Positions 51,138-59,634 are shown, numbered from the stretch's first letter. The stretch: DNA of 64,000 nucleotides from DASXBA01 sp036406475 (GCA_036406475.1 DASXBA010000040.1:1-64000), one strand, 5' to 3'. Made by a program: numbers and translations. Notes: a model not told the origin generated them from the letters alone.

Positions 51138-52739
51138 GTGAAGGTCCTCGTAAAGGAGAAGATCGGGGACTCGGGGGTCCAGCTCCTCCGTGACTCCGGC
51201 TTCGACGTCGAGCTAGGTGTCGACTGGGAGGACGGCGAGCTCGAGAGCCGGATCGGGGAGTTCGACGGCATCCTCATCCGCTCCGGCACCAAGCTCACCG
51301 CCGACCTGCTCGCAAAGGCGGGGAACCTCAAGGCGGTGGGGCGCGCGGGCGTGGGCGTGGACAACGTCGACGTGGAGGCCGCCACCAAGCAGGGCGTGAT
51401 CGTCGCAAACGCGCCGCAGTCGAACGTGATCACCGCGGCCGAGCACACGATGGCGATGCTGCTCGCCCTGGCACGCAACGTTCCGCAGGCCCACTCGTCG
51501 CTCGTCGGCGGGGCCTGGGAGCGCTCCAAGTTCAGCGGCGTCGAGCTCAACGAGAAGGTGCTCGGGGTGCTGGGCTTCGGCCGGATCGGCCAGCTCGTGG
51601 CCCAGCGCGCCCTTGGCTTCGGCATGCGCGTGATCGCCTTCGACCTCTACGTGGGCGAGGACCGCTTCCGCGAGCTCGGGGTGGAGAAGGCGGGCAGCTC
51701 CGAAGATCTCTACGCCCAGTCGGACTTCATCACCATCCACCTGCCGCAGACGCCGGAGACGCGCGGCTGGCTCGACGCGGAGGCGTTCTCGAAGATGAAG
51801 GACGGCGTTCGCGTGATCAACGTCGCCCGTGGCGGCCTCCTCGTGGAGGACGCGCTCGAGGACGCGCTCGACTCGGGCAAGGTGGCCGGTGCGGCGCTCG
51901 ACGTCTTCCCGGAGGAGCCCGTCACCGAGCACCCGCTCTTCGGCTATTCCAACGTGGTCGTCACCCCGCACCTGGGCGCTTCGACGGCCGAGGCCACGGA
52001 CCGGGCCGGCTACCAGGCGGCCGAGCAGGTGGCGGCGGCCCTGAGCGGCGGCGTCGTGACGAGCGCGGTCAACGTCCCGGCGGTCGCGGCCGAGGACCTC
52101 GAGGCCCTGGGGCCCTTCCTGCCCCTCTCCAACCAGCTCGGGCGGATAGCCACCGCGCTGGCGGAGGGCAGCTCGGTCGACCGGCTCGAGGTGGAGTACC
52201 TCGGCAGCGTGGCCGAGCGCGACACGCGGCTCCTGACCGTCCAGACCCTGAAGGGCGCGCTCGCCGGGCACACCGAGGAGCAGGTCAACGACGTCAACGC
52301 CTCGGCGATCGCGGCCGAGCGCGGCATCAGCGTCGCCGAGACGAGCGAGGCCAATGCGCGCGACTTCACCGACCTCGTTCGGGTGACCGTGGTGAGCGGC
52401 GACGCCCGCCAGCGCGTAGTGGGCACGGTCTTCGGGAGGAGGCACCGTCCGCACCTGCTCGAGGCCTGGGGCTCGCGCTTCAACGTCCAGCTCGAAGACA
52501 ACCTGGCGGTCTTCCGCTACCGCGACCAGCCGGGGATGATCGGCCGCGTGGGCACGACCTTCGGCGAGCGCGGAATCAACATCGTCTCGGCGGCCGTGGG
52601 CCGCCACCCGCACGACGAGCTCGCCGAGGCCGGGGAGGCCACCATGGTGATCACCACCGACTCGCCGGTGTCGCAGGAGGTGATCGACGAGATCGTGGCC
52701 GGTGACGGCTTCGTGGCCGGTCGCGCCGTGAGCCTGTGA
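51138..52739 (+). CDS. serA: D-3-phosphoglycerate dehydrogenase, long form
   Basis: 533 residues, GTG start. The catalytic and NAD domains hold LGFGRIGQLVAQRALGFGM, INVARGGLLVEDAL (Arg), PEEPVTEHPLF (Glu) and VVTPHLGASTAEA (His). Residues about 320-450 form an extra intervening (ASB) domain and the final 80 residues an ACT domain (FRYRDQPGMIGRVGTTFG) for serine binding. It catalyses the first step of serine synthesis from 3-phosphoglycerate. Its stop overlaps the next start (GTGA). Confidence 0.96.
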   Translation: MKVLVKEKIGDSGVQLLRDSGFDVELGVDWEDGELESRIGEFDGILIRSGTKLTADLLAKAGNLKAVGRAGVGVDNVDVEAATKQGVIVANAPQSNVITAAEHTMAMLLALARNVPQAHSSLVGGAWERSKFSGVELNEKVLGVLGFGRIGQLVAQRALGFGMRVIAFDLYVGEDRFRELGVEKAGSSEDLYAQSDFITIHLPQTPETRGWLDAEAFSKMKDGVRVINVARGGLLVEDALEDALDSGKVAGAALDVFPEEPVTEHPLFGYSNVVVTPHLGASTAEATDRAGYQAAEQVAAALSGGVVTSAVNVPAVAAEDLEALGPFLPLSNQLGRIATALAEGSSVDRLEVEYLGSVAERDTRLLTVQTLKGALAGHTEEQVNDVNASAIAAERGISVAETSEANARDFTDLVRVTVVSGDARQRVVGTVFGRRHRPHLLEAWGSRFNVQLEDNLAVFRYRDQPGMIGRVGTTFGERGINIVSAAVGRHPHDELAEAGEATMVITTDSPVSQEVIDEIVAGDGFVAGRAVSL

Positions 52740-53755
52740 GGGCGCTGGTGATCACCGAGCACGGCCCGCCCGAGGTCCTGCGAGTGCAGGAGCGGCCGGA
52801 CCCGGTGCCCGGGCCGGGCGAGGTGCGCGTCCGGGTGCACGCGGCGGGAATCAACTTTGCCGACCTGCTGGCGCGGGTCGGCCTCTACCCGGACGCCCCC
52901 AAGCCGCCCTGCGTGGTCGGCTACGAGTTCGGCGGCGTCGTCGAGTCGCTGGGGGACGGGGTCGACGACTTCGCCGTCGGCGACCGCGTGCTGGGCGGCT
53001 GCGACTTCGGCGGCTACGCGGAGCTCGTGGTGACGACCACGGGCAACCTGGTGCCGCTCCCGGAGGACTGGAGCTTCGAGGAGGGCGCCGCCGTGTCGGT
53101 CGTCTACGCCACGGCGTATGCCGCGCTGGTCCGCTACGGCAACGTCCGGGAGGGCGAGCGCATCCTCGTCCAGGCGGCCGCCGGCGGGGTCGGCATCGCG
53201 GCCACACAGGTCGGCAAGATTCTCGGGGCCGAGGTGTTCGGCACCGCTTCCGCCTCGAAGCACGACGCAGTCCGCGGCTTCGGCGTCGACCACGCGATCG
53301 ACTACCGCTCCGAGGACTTCGTCAAGGAGGTGCGCCGGATCACCGGCGAGAAGCGCCCGCTGGACCTGGCCATGGACGCGATCGGCGGCAGGAGCTTCAA
53401 GAAGAGCTTCTCCCTGCTGCACGCCGGCGGCAGGCTCGTCTGCTTCGGCGTCTCCGCGGTGCAGAGCGGCGAGCGTGGAAGCAGGCCGCGGGCGCTCATG
53501 GCCCTCGCCCAGATGCCGTTCTTCCACCCGGTCAAGCTGATGAGCGAGTCGAAGTCGGTGATCGGGCTGAACATGAAGACCCTGTGGGACGAGAAGGGGT
53601 CGCTCGACGACTACGTCGCGCCCCTGCGCCAGTGGATGGAGGACGGCAGCATCCGGCCGGTCGTGGCCAAGGCGTTCCCGCTCGAGCAGGGCGCTGAGGC
53701 GCACCGCTACCTGCACGAGGGCAAGAACGTGGGCAAGGTCGTTCTTACGCTCTAG
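52736..53755 (+). CDS. NADPH:quinone oxidoreductase-like medium-chain dehydrogenase
   Basis: 339 residues from GTG 52736, overlapping the serA stop. MDR family: ITEHGPPEVLRVQERPDPVP at the start, VVGYEFGGVVESLGDGV in the catalytic domain and the cofactor motif LVQAAAGGVGIAATQVGKIL near residue 145. It lacks the zinc-binding cysteines, so it belongs to the zinc-free quinone oxidoreductase/VAT-1-like group. LVCFGVSAVQSGERGSRPRA is typical of the latter. Substrate unknown. A strong terminator follows. Confidence 0.86.
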   Translation: MRALVITEHGPPEVLRVQERPDPVPGPGEVRVRVHAAGINFADLLARVGLYPDAPKPPCVVGYEFGGVVESLGDGVDDFAVGDRVLGGCDFGGYAELVVTTTGNLVPLPEDWSFEEGAAVSVVYATAYAALVRYGNVREGERILVQAAAGGVGIAATQVGKILGAEVFGTASASKHDAVRGFGVDHAIDYRSEDFVKEVRRITGEKRPLDLAMDAIGGRSFKKSFSLLHAGGRLVCFGVSAVQSGERGSRPRALMALAQMPFFHPVKLMSESKSVIGLNMKTLWDEKGSLDDYVAPLRQWMEDGSIRPVVAKAFPLEQGAEAHRYLHEGKNVGKVVLTL

Positions 53756-53763
53756 GCACGGAC

Positions 53764-53787
53764 GGGGGGCCGGTCTCCCGGCCCCCC
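53764..53787. terminator. strong hairpin terminator between convergent genes
   Basis: GGGGGGCCGG (53764-53773) and CCGGCCCCCC (53778-53787) form a perfect 10-bp stem with a TCTC loop, 8 bases after the upstream stop and 7 before the convergent stop at 53795. It probably acts on both strands. Confidence 0.85.
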
Positions 53788-53794
53788 AACCGCT

Positions 53795-54367
53795 CTAGCT
53801 CTCGTCGGAGGGAGTGTCCTCGGACGGGACCTCGGTCGTGTCCCCGTGCTTCGGGCAGTCCCTGCCCGGGTGGTCACCGGACGGGTCGTCGCCTGACGAG
53901 TCGTCATCGCCGCGGATCACGGTCTCGCACGAGCCGTTCGGGTTGTCGTCGGTCGCGTCGGCGATCACGTCGTCCTCGTCGAGCTTGGCGACGTCGTCGC
54001 CCTCGCCGCACGTCACCGTGTCGACGCTGCCGTCGCGCGCGTCGATCTTGTCGTCGCCGCTGCTGCCGGTGATCACATCGGGGCCCGGACCGCCGGTGAT
54101 CACGTCGTCACCGGAGTTGCCGTTCAACCTGTCGGCACCGCGGCCGCCATTCAGCCGGTCGCGGCCGGAGCCGCCCTTCACGCGGTCGTTGCCCGACCGC
54201 GCGTTCACGCGGTCATTGCCCGCCTTGGCGTTGATCCGATCCCTGTGGTTGGTGCCGCGGATCCTGTCCTTGCCGTTGGTCCCGTTGGCGCTCGAGCCGA
54301 GCGCGACTGCGGAGACGGCCAGGCACGCCACCATGGCCACCACTGCTGCTGTGACTGCCTTGCGCAT
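53795..54367 (-). CDS. secreted RTX-like repeat protein
   Basis: ATG 54367 with AAAGGAG about 6 bases upstream; 190 residues. The signal peptide is MRKAVTAAVVAMVACLAVSA to about residue 25. The mature protein starts with RTX-like nonapeptide units (GKDRIRGTNHRDRINA, GNDRVNARSGNDRVKG, GADRLNGNSGDDVITG, GPDVITGSSGDDKIDA), which may bind calcium. Then follows VDTVTCGEGDDVAKLDEDD and an acidic, Ser/Pro-rich tail. No toxin domain is present. Several such short repeat proteins occur in these actinobacteria with unknown function. Confidence 0.8.
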   Translation of the reverse strand: MRKAVTAAVVAMVACLAVSAVALGSSANGTNGKDRIRGTNHRDRINAKAGNDRVNARSGNDRVKGGSGRDRLNGGRGADRLNGNSGDDVITGGPGPDVITGSSGDDKIDARDGSVDTVTCGEGDDVAKLDEDDVIADATDDNPNGSCETVIRGDDDSSGDDPSGDHPGRDCPKHGDTTEVPSEDTPSDES

Positions 54368-54435
54368 GCTGCTCCTTTGACTCGGGGTACGGGAGACGGA
54401 CACGACCCAGCGGCAGAACTCACGAAAATGTGCCC

Positions 54436-55191
54436 ATGACCTCCGGACCACCTCCCAAGCCACCCGGCTGGTACGACGACCCCTGGGGCGTCGGCGGGCT
54501 GCGCTGGTGGGACGGCAACGACTGGACCGCCCAGGTCGCGCCGAAGGCGGGCGCGCCGAAGAAGCGGCCGATCTGGCCCTGGATCCTCGCCGGGTCGATC
54601 GTGGTGTTCCTCGTGACCGCCGGCGTGATCGCGGGGGTCGTGCTGGTCGTCGTGAACAGCGACTCCGGCGAGCACCACGAGTCCAGCTCGGCGACGACCA
54701 CGACCACCACTCCGGAGACCTCGACCACGCCCTCGACCCCGACACGGCCCTACGTGCGGGCGCGGAGCAACCGCCTGCCCGAGGTCGGCCTGGGCCGGGC
54801 GGTCAAGCTCAGGACCCAGGACGCGCCCAGCGTCCGCGTCACCGCGCTCTCGGTGGTCGATCCGGTGAGCGCCGGGACCTACACCCTGCGGCCCAAGCGC
54901 GGGAGCCGCTGGATCGGCGTGCGCATGCGGCTGAAGAACCTAGGCCCCGGCCACCTCAGCGACGCGCCCGGCAACGCCGCCAAGCTCCACTCGAAGACGC
55001 ATGCCTACAAGGCCGGCGTCTCCCGCCCGGACGGCTGCCACGCGCTACCGGCGGTCATCGAGCTCGACCCCGGCGACGAGGCGAGCGGGTGCCTGATCTT
55101 CGAGGTACCGCGCGGGACGGAAGTGAACCGCCTGGAGCTCACGCTCTCGAGCGGCTACGCGCCGGACGTGGCCACTTGGCGGCTGCGCTAA
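54436..55191 (+). CDS. DUF2510 - membrane helix - DUF4352-like protein
   Basis: ATG 54436, 251 residues. The N-terminus PPGWYDDPWGVGGLRWWDGN is the DUF2510 motif. One membrane helix at about 45-68 (ILAGSIVVFLVTAGVIAGVV) is followed by a Thr/Ser-rich linker and an extracellular immunoglobulin-like DUF4352 region, with WIGVRMRLKNLGPGHLSDAP and a Cys pair (GCHALP and SGCLIF). This domain order is common in actinobacterial telokin-like exported proteins; function unknown. It ends 11 bases before the leader peptide of leuA. Confidence 0.8.
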   Translation: MTSGPPPKPPGWYDDPWGVGGLRWWDGNDWTAQVAPKAGAPKKRPIWPWILAGSIVVFLVTAGVIAGVVLVVVNSDSGEHHESSSATTTTTTPETSTTPSTPTRPYVRARSNRLPEVGLGRAVKLRTQDAPSVRVTALSVVDPVSAGTYTLRPKRGSRWIGVRMRLKNLGPGHLSDAPGNAAKLHSKTHAYKAGVSRPDGCHALPAVIELDPGDEASGCLIFEVPRGTEVNRLELTLSSGYAPDVATWRLR

Positions 55192-55202
55192 GCTGGCTCC
55201 GC
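55189..55202 (+). promoter_or_regulatory. probable -10 box for the leuA leader
   Basis: TAAGCT at 55189-55194, overlapping the preceding stop, ends 8 bases before the ATG of the leader peptide. The transcript would begin at or next to that ATG. Confidence 0.5.
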
Positions 55203-55256
55203 ATGTCGCTCACGCTCGACCTGCGACTTCTCCTTCTCCCCCTTCGGGGGGAATAA
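55203..55256 (+). CDS. leuL: leuA leader peptide, Leu-rich
   Basis: A 17-residue open frame, MSLTLDLRLLLLPLRGE, with eight leucines, four of them in a row at residues 9-12. It ends 72 bases before leuA on the same strand. Leu-rich leader peptides ahead of leuA are known in several bacteria, including actinobacteria, and regulate by ribosome stalling during leucine shortage. The Leu codons lie in pyrimidine-rich DNA (CTTCTCCTTCTCC) that can pair with the downstream GGAGAAGG (55291-55298). The symbol is used by analogy. Too short to be judged by protein homology. Confidence 0.75.
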   Translation: MSLTLDLRLLLLPLRGE

Positions 55257-55298
55257 CGCGTGGCGGCCGCGCAGCCGCAAACACAGCACAGGAGAAGG
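55232..55298 (+). promoter_or_regulatory. possible leucine attenuator structure
   Basis: CCTTCTCC (55232-55239, part of the Leu codons) is complementary to GGAGAAGG (55291-55298), an 8-bp pairing. Alternative hairpins are CCCCC-TTC-GGGGG (near 55238-55250, overlapping the peptide end) and GCGGC with GCCGC (about 55263-55277). Ribosome stalling on the Leu codons would prevent the long-range pairing. No poly-T stretch follows, so translational rather than Rho-independent control is possible. Confidence 0.45.
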
Positions 55299-55328
55299 CA
55301 GGCGAGGTAGAGAAAGGAACGGGACGGC

Positions 55329-56912
55329 ATGAGTAGGGACGCGAGTCAGCGAGTAAGGATCTTCGACACGACGCTGCGCGACGGCGAGCAGTCGCCCGGC
55401 ATCTCGCTGAACAGGCAGGAGAAGGTCGAGGTCGCCCAGCAGCTCGCGCGGCTGGGCGTGGACATCATCGAGGCCGGCTTCCCGATCGCCTCGCCCGGCG
55501 ACTTCGAGGCCGTCCAGGCGATCGCACGCGAGGTGCACGGGCCGGTGATCTGCGGGCTCGCGCGCACGGGCTTCCAGGACATCGACGCGGCCTGGAACTC
55601 GATCAAGGACTCGGAGCGGCCGCGAATCCACACCTTCATCTCGACCAGCGACATCCACATCGAGCACCAGCTCCAGACGACGCGCGACGACGTCAAGGGA
55701 CAGGCCCGCGCGGCCGTCGCGCACGCCAAGCAGTACTGCGACGACGTCGAGTTCTCGCCGATGGACGCCACCCGCTCGGAGCTCGAGTTCACCGCCGAGG
55801 TGCTCCAGATCGCGCTCGACGAGGGAGCCACCACGATCAACGTGCCCGACACCGTCGGCTACTCGATGCCCGGCGAGTACGCCGAGATGTGGCGCGAGCT
55901 CTATCGGATGGTCCCCGGGCTGGGCGAGGTCACGACCTCGGTCCACTGCCACGATGACCTGGGCCTGGCCGTGGCCAACTCGTTCGCCGGCCTCCAGGCG
56001 GGCTGCCGCCAGGTGGAGTGCGCGATCAACGGCATCGGCGAGCGGGCCGGCAACGCCTCGCTCGAGGAGATCGTGATGCTGCTGCGCACGCGCGAATCCG
56101 CGCACGGGCTCTGGACGGGCGTCGAGACCACCGAGATCGCCCGGACCAGCCGGATGGTCACGCGCATCACCGGCTACCAGGTGCAGCCGAACAAGGCGAT
56201 CGTGGGGCGCAACGCGTTCGCGCACGAGTCCGGCATCCACCAGGACGGCGTGCTCAAGGAGCGCACGACCTACGAGATCATGGACGCGACCACGATCGGG
56301 CTCGAGACCAACGCGATCGTGCTCGGCAAGCACTCCGGCCGCCACGCCCTGCGCAAGGCGCTGGAGGAGCTCGGCTTCGAGGTCGAGGGCGCGGCTCTCA
56401 ACCAGGCCTTCAAGCGCTTCAAGGAGATCGCGGACAAGAAGAAGAAGGTCACGGCACTCGATCTGGAGGCGATCGTCTCCGACGAGATGCGCCACTCGCC
56501 TGCGGCATTCGAGCTCGAGTGGTTCGAGGTCGAGGCGTCGTCCGAGCGCGGTCCCCACGCCAAGGTGCGCGTGCGCATGCCCGGCGGCGAGCTGGGGGAG
56601 GGCACGTTCACCGGCGACGGACCGGTGGATGCGTTCTTCAGCGCGCTCAACGCGGCGGTCGGGCGCGAGGGGCGGCTCAAGGAGTACCACGTGAGCGCGG
56701 TCACCGGCGGCCACGACGCGCTCGGCGAGGTGACCGTCCTGCTCGAGCTGGACGGCAAGCCCGCTTCGGGGGTCGGCGTCTCCACGGACATCCTCGAGGC
56801 GTCGGGCAAGGCCTACCTGAGGGCGATCTCGAACGCGCTCGCGGAGTCGGCCGCGGCGGAGGCCGAGCACCACCTGTCGCGGGCCGAGGCCGAGCAGACG
56901 CCGACCCCGTAG
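55329..56912 (+). CDS. leuA: 2-isopropylmalate synthase
   Basis: 527 residues. It condenses acetyl-CoA with 2-oxoisovalerate, the first committed step of leucine synthesis. RVRIFDTTLRDGEQSPGISL is the TIM-barrel start with the metal Asp and catalytic Arg, SVHCHDDLGLAVANSFAG carries the HxH metal pair, and GIGERAGNASLEEIVM plus NAFAHESGIHQDG are further signatures. The C-terminal regulatory domain (residues about 400-510), which binds leucine for feedback inhibition, is complete. AGAAAGGA lies 12 bases before ATG 55329. Expression is probably under leader-peptide control. Confidence 0.97.
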   Translation: MSRDASQRVRIFDTTLRDGEQSPGISLNRQEKVEVAQQLARLGVDIIEAGFPIASPGDFEAVQAIAREVHGPVICGLARTGFQDIDAAWNSIKDSERPRIHTFISTSDIHIEHQLQTTRDDVKGQARAAVAHAKQYCDDVEFSPMDATRSELEFTAEVLQIALDEGATTINVPDTVGYSMPGEYAEMWRELYRMVPGLGEVTTSVHCHDDLGLAVANSFAGLQAGCRQVECAINGIGERAGNASLEEIVMLLRTRESAHGLWTGVETTEIARTSRMVTRITGYQVQPNKAIVGRNAFAHESGIHQDGVLKERTTYEIMDATTIGLETNAIVLGKHSGRHALRKALEELGFEVEGAALNQAFKRFKEIADKKKKVTALDLEAIVSDEMRHSPAAFELEWFEVEASSERGPHAKVRVRMPGGELGEGTFTGDGPVDAFFSALNAAVGREGRLKEYHVSAVTGGHDALGEVTVLLELDGKPASGVGVSTDILEASGKAYLRAISNALAESAAAEAEHHLSRAEAEQTPTP

Positions 56913-56964
56913 CGATTAGTCGAGCCGTCCCGGCGGGTCTTCAACCGGAAAAGAGGAGGCACCG

Positions 56965-57612
56965 ATGGGAAAGGTCTACTTCGACATCACCGCATCGCTC
57001 GACGGCTACGTCGCCGGGCCCAACATGAGCCCCGACCAGGGGCTGGGCGAGGGTGGCGAGCAGTTGCACGACTGGGCCCTCGGCACCAAGGCGTTCAAGG
57101 AGGCGCACGGCGGCTCCGGCGGCGAGGAAGGGCCGGACTCGGACGTGATGGCGGAGCACCTCGCCGGCGCCGGGGCCCACGTCATGGGACGTCGGATGTT
57201 CGGCGGCGAGGGCGACTGGGACAACCCCGTCTGGGGCGACGAGCCCTGGGAGGGCTGGTGGGGCGACGAACCGCCGTACCACCGCCCGGTCTTCGTCCTG
57301 ACCAGCCACCCGCGCGAGCCGCTCGTGAAGGGCGACACCACGTTCACCTTCGTCACCGATGGCATCGAGTCCGCGCTGGAGCAGGCGCGCGAGGCCGCCG
57401 GCGACGGCGACGTGCTGATCGACGGCGGAGCGAACGTCATCCAGCAGGCCTTGAGCGTCGGGGCGGTGGACGAGTTCCAGGTCCACGTCGCGCCGCTGCT
57501 GCTCGGCGGCGGCGTGCGCCTGTTCGCGGAGGGCCGCGGACCGGACATCGAGATCGTCAGGACGATCGAGTCCCCCGCGGCGACGCACATCCGGTACCGC
57601 GTGATCGGCTAG
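56965..57612 (+). CDS. dihydrofolate reductase / RibD C-terminal family protein
   Basis: 215 residues; GAGGAGGC precedes ATG 56965. VYFDITASLDGYVAGPN at the N-terminus, HVMGRRMFGGEGDWDNP and DVLIDGGANVIQQALSVGAV, then DEFQVHVAPLLLGGGVRLF, match the YyaP/RibD-C family with a DHFR-like fold. Members use NADPH, but the substrate is mostly unknown; a real folate reductase is unlikely because the order of motifs is that of RibD-C. It overlaps nothing and is followed after one codon-length by the next gene (57613). Confidence 0.85.
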   Translation: MGKVYFDITASLDGYVAGPNMSPDQGLGEGGEQLHDWALGTKAFKEAHGGSGGEEGPDSDVMAEHLAGAGAHVMGRRMFGGEGDWDNPVWGDEPWEGWWGDEPPYHRPVFVLTSHPREPLVKGDTTFTFVTDGIESALEQAREAAGDGDVLIDGGANVIQQALSVGAVDEFQVHVAPLLLGGGVRLFAEGRGPDIEIVRTIESPAATHIRYRVIG

Positions 57613-58620
57613 ATGCGCGAGCGCTTCACGTTCCGTGACGGCGAACGGCTGATCCGGTTCGGCCAGGGAGCGCTCGGCCAAGCGGCGAGCCTGCTGGCGG
57701 AGAACGGCTTCGACGGCTACACCGCCCTGACCACGGAGCGGGCGGCGGGGGCGGCGCCCGACCTGGTCGCCGCCGCGGAGGCGGTGGTCCACGTTCCCGC
57801 CGGCAAGGTCGATGCGATCTCGGCCGAGCTCCTGCCCGGGACGGTGGGCCGCCCGCTCCTGGCGCTGGGGGGCGGCCGCGTGATCGACACCGCCAAGGCG
57901 ATCGCCGGGGCGGGGGAGGGGCGCTGCGCGGCGATCCCCACCACGCTCTCAGGCGCGCCGATGACGCCGTTCCACCGCCTGCCCGCGGGAGCCGAGGGAG
58001 CCCGCTTCGCCCGCCCGGCGCTGGTGGTGGCCGACCCCTCGCTCATGACTTCGCAGCCCGGCCCGCAGCGGGCCGCGAGCGCGATGAACTCGCTCGCGCA
58101 CGCGATGGAGTCGCTCTACACGCCGCTCGCCAACCCGGTGGCCGAGCAGGCGGCTCTCAGGGCGGCCGAGCTGTTCGCCGAGACGGTCCTCGCCGACGAT
58201 CCCGATCGCGAGCGCCTGGCGCTGGCCGCGCTGCTCGGCGGCTACGCGGTGGGGACCACCGGCCTGGCGGTGCACCACGCGCTCTGCCAGACGGTCGTCC
58301 GGGTCTGCGGGGCGCCGCATGCGGAGACCAACGCGGTGGTGCTGCCTCACTCGGCGCGGCTGATGGCGAGCCGGGCTCCCGGCGAGATGGGCGCCCTCGC
58401 CCAGGCCCTCGGCGACGAGAGCGGCGCCCCGGAGGCCGCCGCCGGGCTGCTCGCCAGGCTGGCGGCGCGGTCGGGCCACACGAGGCTCTCGACGCTCGGC
58501 GTCGAATCTTCACAACTGGACGAGGTCGTGGACGCGGTCCTTCCCCACCCGGGAATCGCCGCTACGCCCGACCCGCCCGGCCGGGAGGAGCTGCTCGAGC
58601 TCCTCCGGGCGGCCCTCTAG
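57613..58620 (+). CDS. iron-containing alcohol dehydrogenase, maleylacetate reductase-like
   Basis: 335 residues from ATG 57613, immediately after the previous stop. Group III dehydrogenase: LLALGGGRVIDTAKAIAGAG (nucleotide loop), CAAIPTTLSGAPMTPFHRLP, SLAHAMESLYTPLANPVAEQ with the metal His, and AVHHALCQTVVRVCGAPHAETNAVVLPH with further metal ligands. This combination, especially TTLSGAPMT, resembles maleylacetate reductases of aromatic degradation. No ring-cleavage enzyme is nearby, so the substrate could differ. The gene is about 20 residues shorter than typical. Confidence 0.82.
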   Translation: MRERFTFRDGERLIRFGQGALGQAASLLAENGFDGYTALTTERAAGAAPDLVAAAEAVVHVPAGKVDAISAELLPGTVGRPLLALGGGRVIDTAKAIAGAGEGRCAAIPTTLSGAPMTPFHRLPAGAEGARFARPALVVADPSLMTSQPGPQRAASAMNSLAHAMESLYTPLANPVAEQAALRAAELFAETVLADDPDRERLALAALLGGYAVGTTGLAVHHALCQTVVRVCGAPHAETNAVVLPHSARLMASRAPGEMGALAQALGDESGAPEAAAGLLARLAARSGHTRLSTLGVESSQLDEVVDAVLPHPGIAATPDPPGREELLELLRAAL

Positions 58621-58722
58621 CGCGCGCAAGAGACCTTTCAGGTCGACATAGCCCCGCCCGGATCGCAGGGACCGGCGGTTGTGACCGCGAAGCCGCCGAC
58701 GATCCTAAGAGAGGGGTACACC
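58621..58722 (+). promoter_or_regulatory. structured leader ahead of the LysM/transglycosylase gene
   Basis: The 102-base gap holds two small hairpins, GACCT-TTC-AGGTC (58632-58644) and GCGGT-TGTG-ACCGC (58675-58688), then GAGAGGGG (58709-58716) as ribosome binding site. In other actinobacteria genes of this kind often carry a ydaO/c-di-AMP riboswitch, but its conserved sequence blocks were not recognised here. Confidence 0.3.
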
Positions 58723-59613
58723 TTGCGACGTTCCATGATCGCGCTGGCCGTTGCCGCGGCCGCGACCGTGCTCGCGCCGACCTCGGCGGGAGCCTCGGTA
58801 GCCCATACCGTCCAGCCGGGAGAGACGCTCTGGTCGATTGCCGCCGCGAGCAATCTCACCACGCGCGCGCTGGCGGCCGCCAACGGCCTCTCGGAGACGT
58901 CGCAGGTGGTGATCGGCCAGACGATCCAGATTCCGAGCGAGTACCAGGCCGCCACCGCTCTCCAGGGCGGTGCGCCGGCCGCGGCCTCGAGCGGGGCCCC
59001 TGCGCCGCTGGGCGGCTACACGGTTCGCTGGGGCGAGACGCTCAGCTCGATCGCGGCCCGCAGCGGGATCAGCGCGAGCCGGCTGGCGTGGATGAACGGG
59101 CTCGACCCGAACGCTCCGCTGCTCGCGGGCACCGCTCTCAAGCTGCCCACGGGTGCGCCCACGCCGCCCAGCGCGCCGCCGAGCGTGGTTCCGGCCGCCA
59201 ACCCCCAGCCCACGAACGAGCGCGTGAGCGTGGCGACCGTGAACCAGATCGCCCTCGACCACGGCGTCTCGCCCTCCCTGGCGAACGCGATCGCGCAGCA
59301 GGAAAGCGGACACAACAACGCGATGGTGTCGAGTGCCAACGCCCGCGGCGTGATGCAGATCCTGCCCGGCACCTGGGATTACGTGGAGCACTCGATCGCG
59401 GGCCGTACGCTCAATCCCGCGTCGGCGGACGAGAACGTCCACGCCGGAGTGCTGTACCTGGGCCGCCTGCTTCAGGACACGGGCAACGTGTTCACGGCCA
59501 CCGCGTCCTATTACCAGGGCGAGGACTCGGTGCGGCGGAACGGCATGCTGCCCGAGACGCGCCGCTACGTGAACAGCGTGATGGCGCTGCGGGGCCAGTA
59601 CGGCCCGCATTGA
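58723..59613 (+). CDS. secreted LysM (two copies) and lytic transglycosylase-like protein
   Basis: TTG 58723 is chosen: GAGAGGGG lies 6 bases upstream and the product starts with a normal signal peptide (MRRSMIALAVAAAATVLAP). GTG 58681 and ATG 58735 are alternatives. 296 residues: LysM 1 (HTVQPGETLWSIAAASNLTT) at about 28-75, LysM 2 (YTVRWGETLSSIAARSGIS) at about 100-142, a Pro-rich linker, and a C-terminal SLT/goose-lysozyme-like domain (NAIAQQESGHNNAMVSSANA, RGVMQILPGTWDYVE) with catalytic Glu in QQESG. It would bind and cleave peptidoglycan outside the cell, in growth or division. Confidence 0.9.
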   Translation: MRRSMIALAVAAAATVLAPTSAGASVAHTVQPGETLWSIAAASNLTTRALAAANGLSETSQVVIGQTIQIPSEYQAATALQGGAPAAASSGAPAPLGGYTVRWGETLSSIAARSGISASRLAWMNGLDPNAPLLAGTALKLPTGAPTPPSAPPSVVPAANPQPTNERVSVATVNQIALDHGVSPSLANAIAQQESGHNNAMVSSANARGVMQILPGTWDYVEHSIAGRTLNPASADENVHAGVLYLGRLLQDTGNVFTATASYYQGEDSVRRNGMLPETRRYVNSVMALRGQYGPH

Positions 59614-59622
59614 CCGGCAAGT

Positions 59623-59634
59623 TACGATCGTCAC
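59623..59634 (+). promoter_or_regulatory. probable -10 box for the SDR gene
   Basis: TACGAT at 59623-59628 ends 6 bases before GTG 59635. Confidence 0.4.

Noticed and set aside
53795..54367. RTX toxin
   Set aside because: Only short nonapeptide-like repeats and a signal peptide are present; no toxin domain or type I secretion gene, and a Sec signal is used.
58621..58722. ydaO (c-di-AMP) riboswitch ahead of the LysM gene
   Set aside because: The expected conserved blocks could not be found by eye; kept only as a structured leader.
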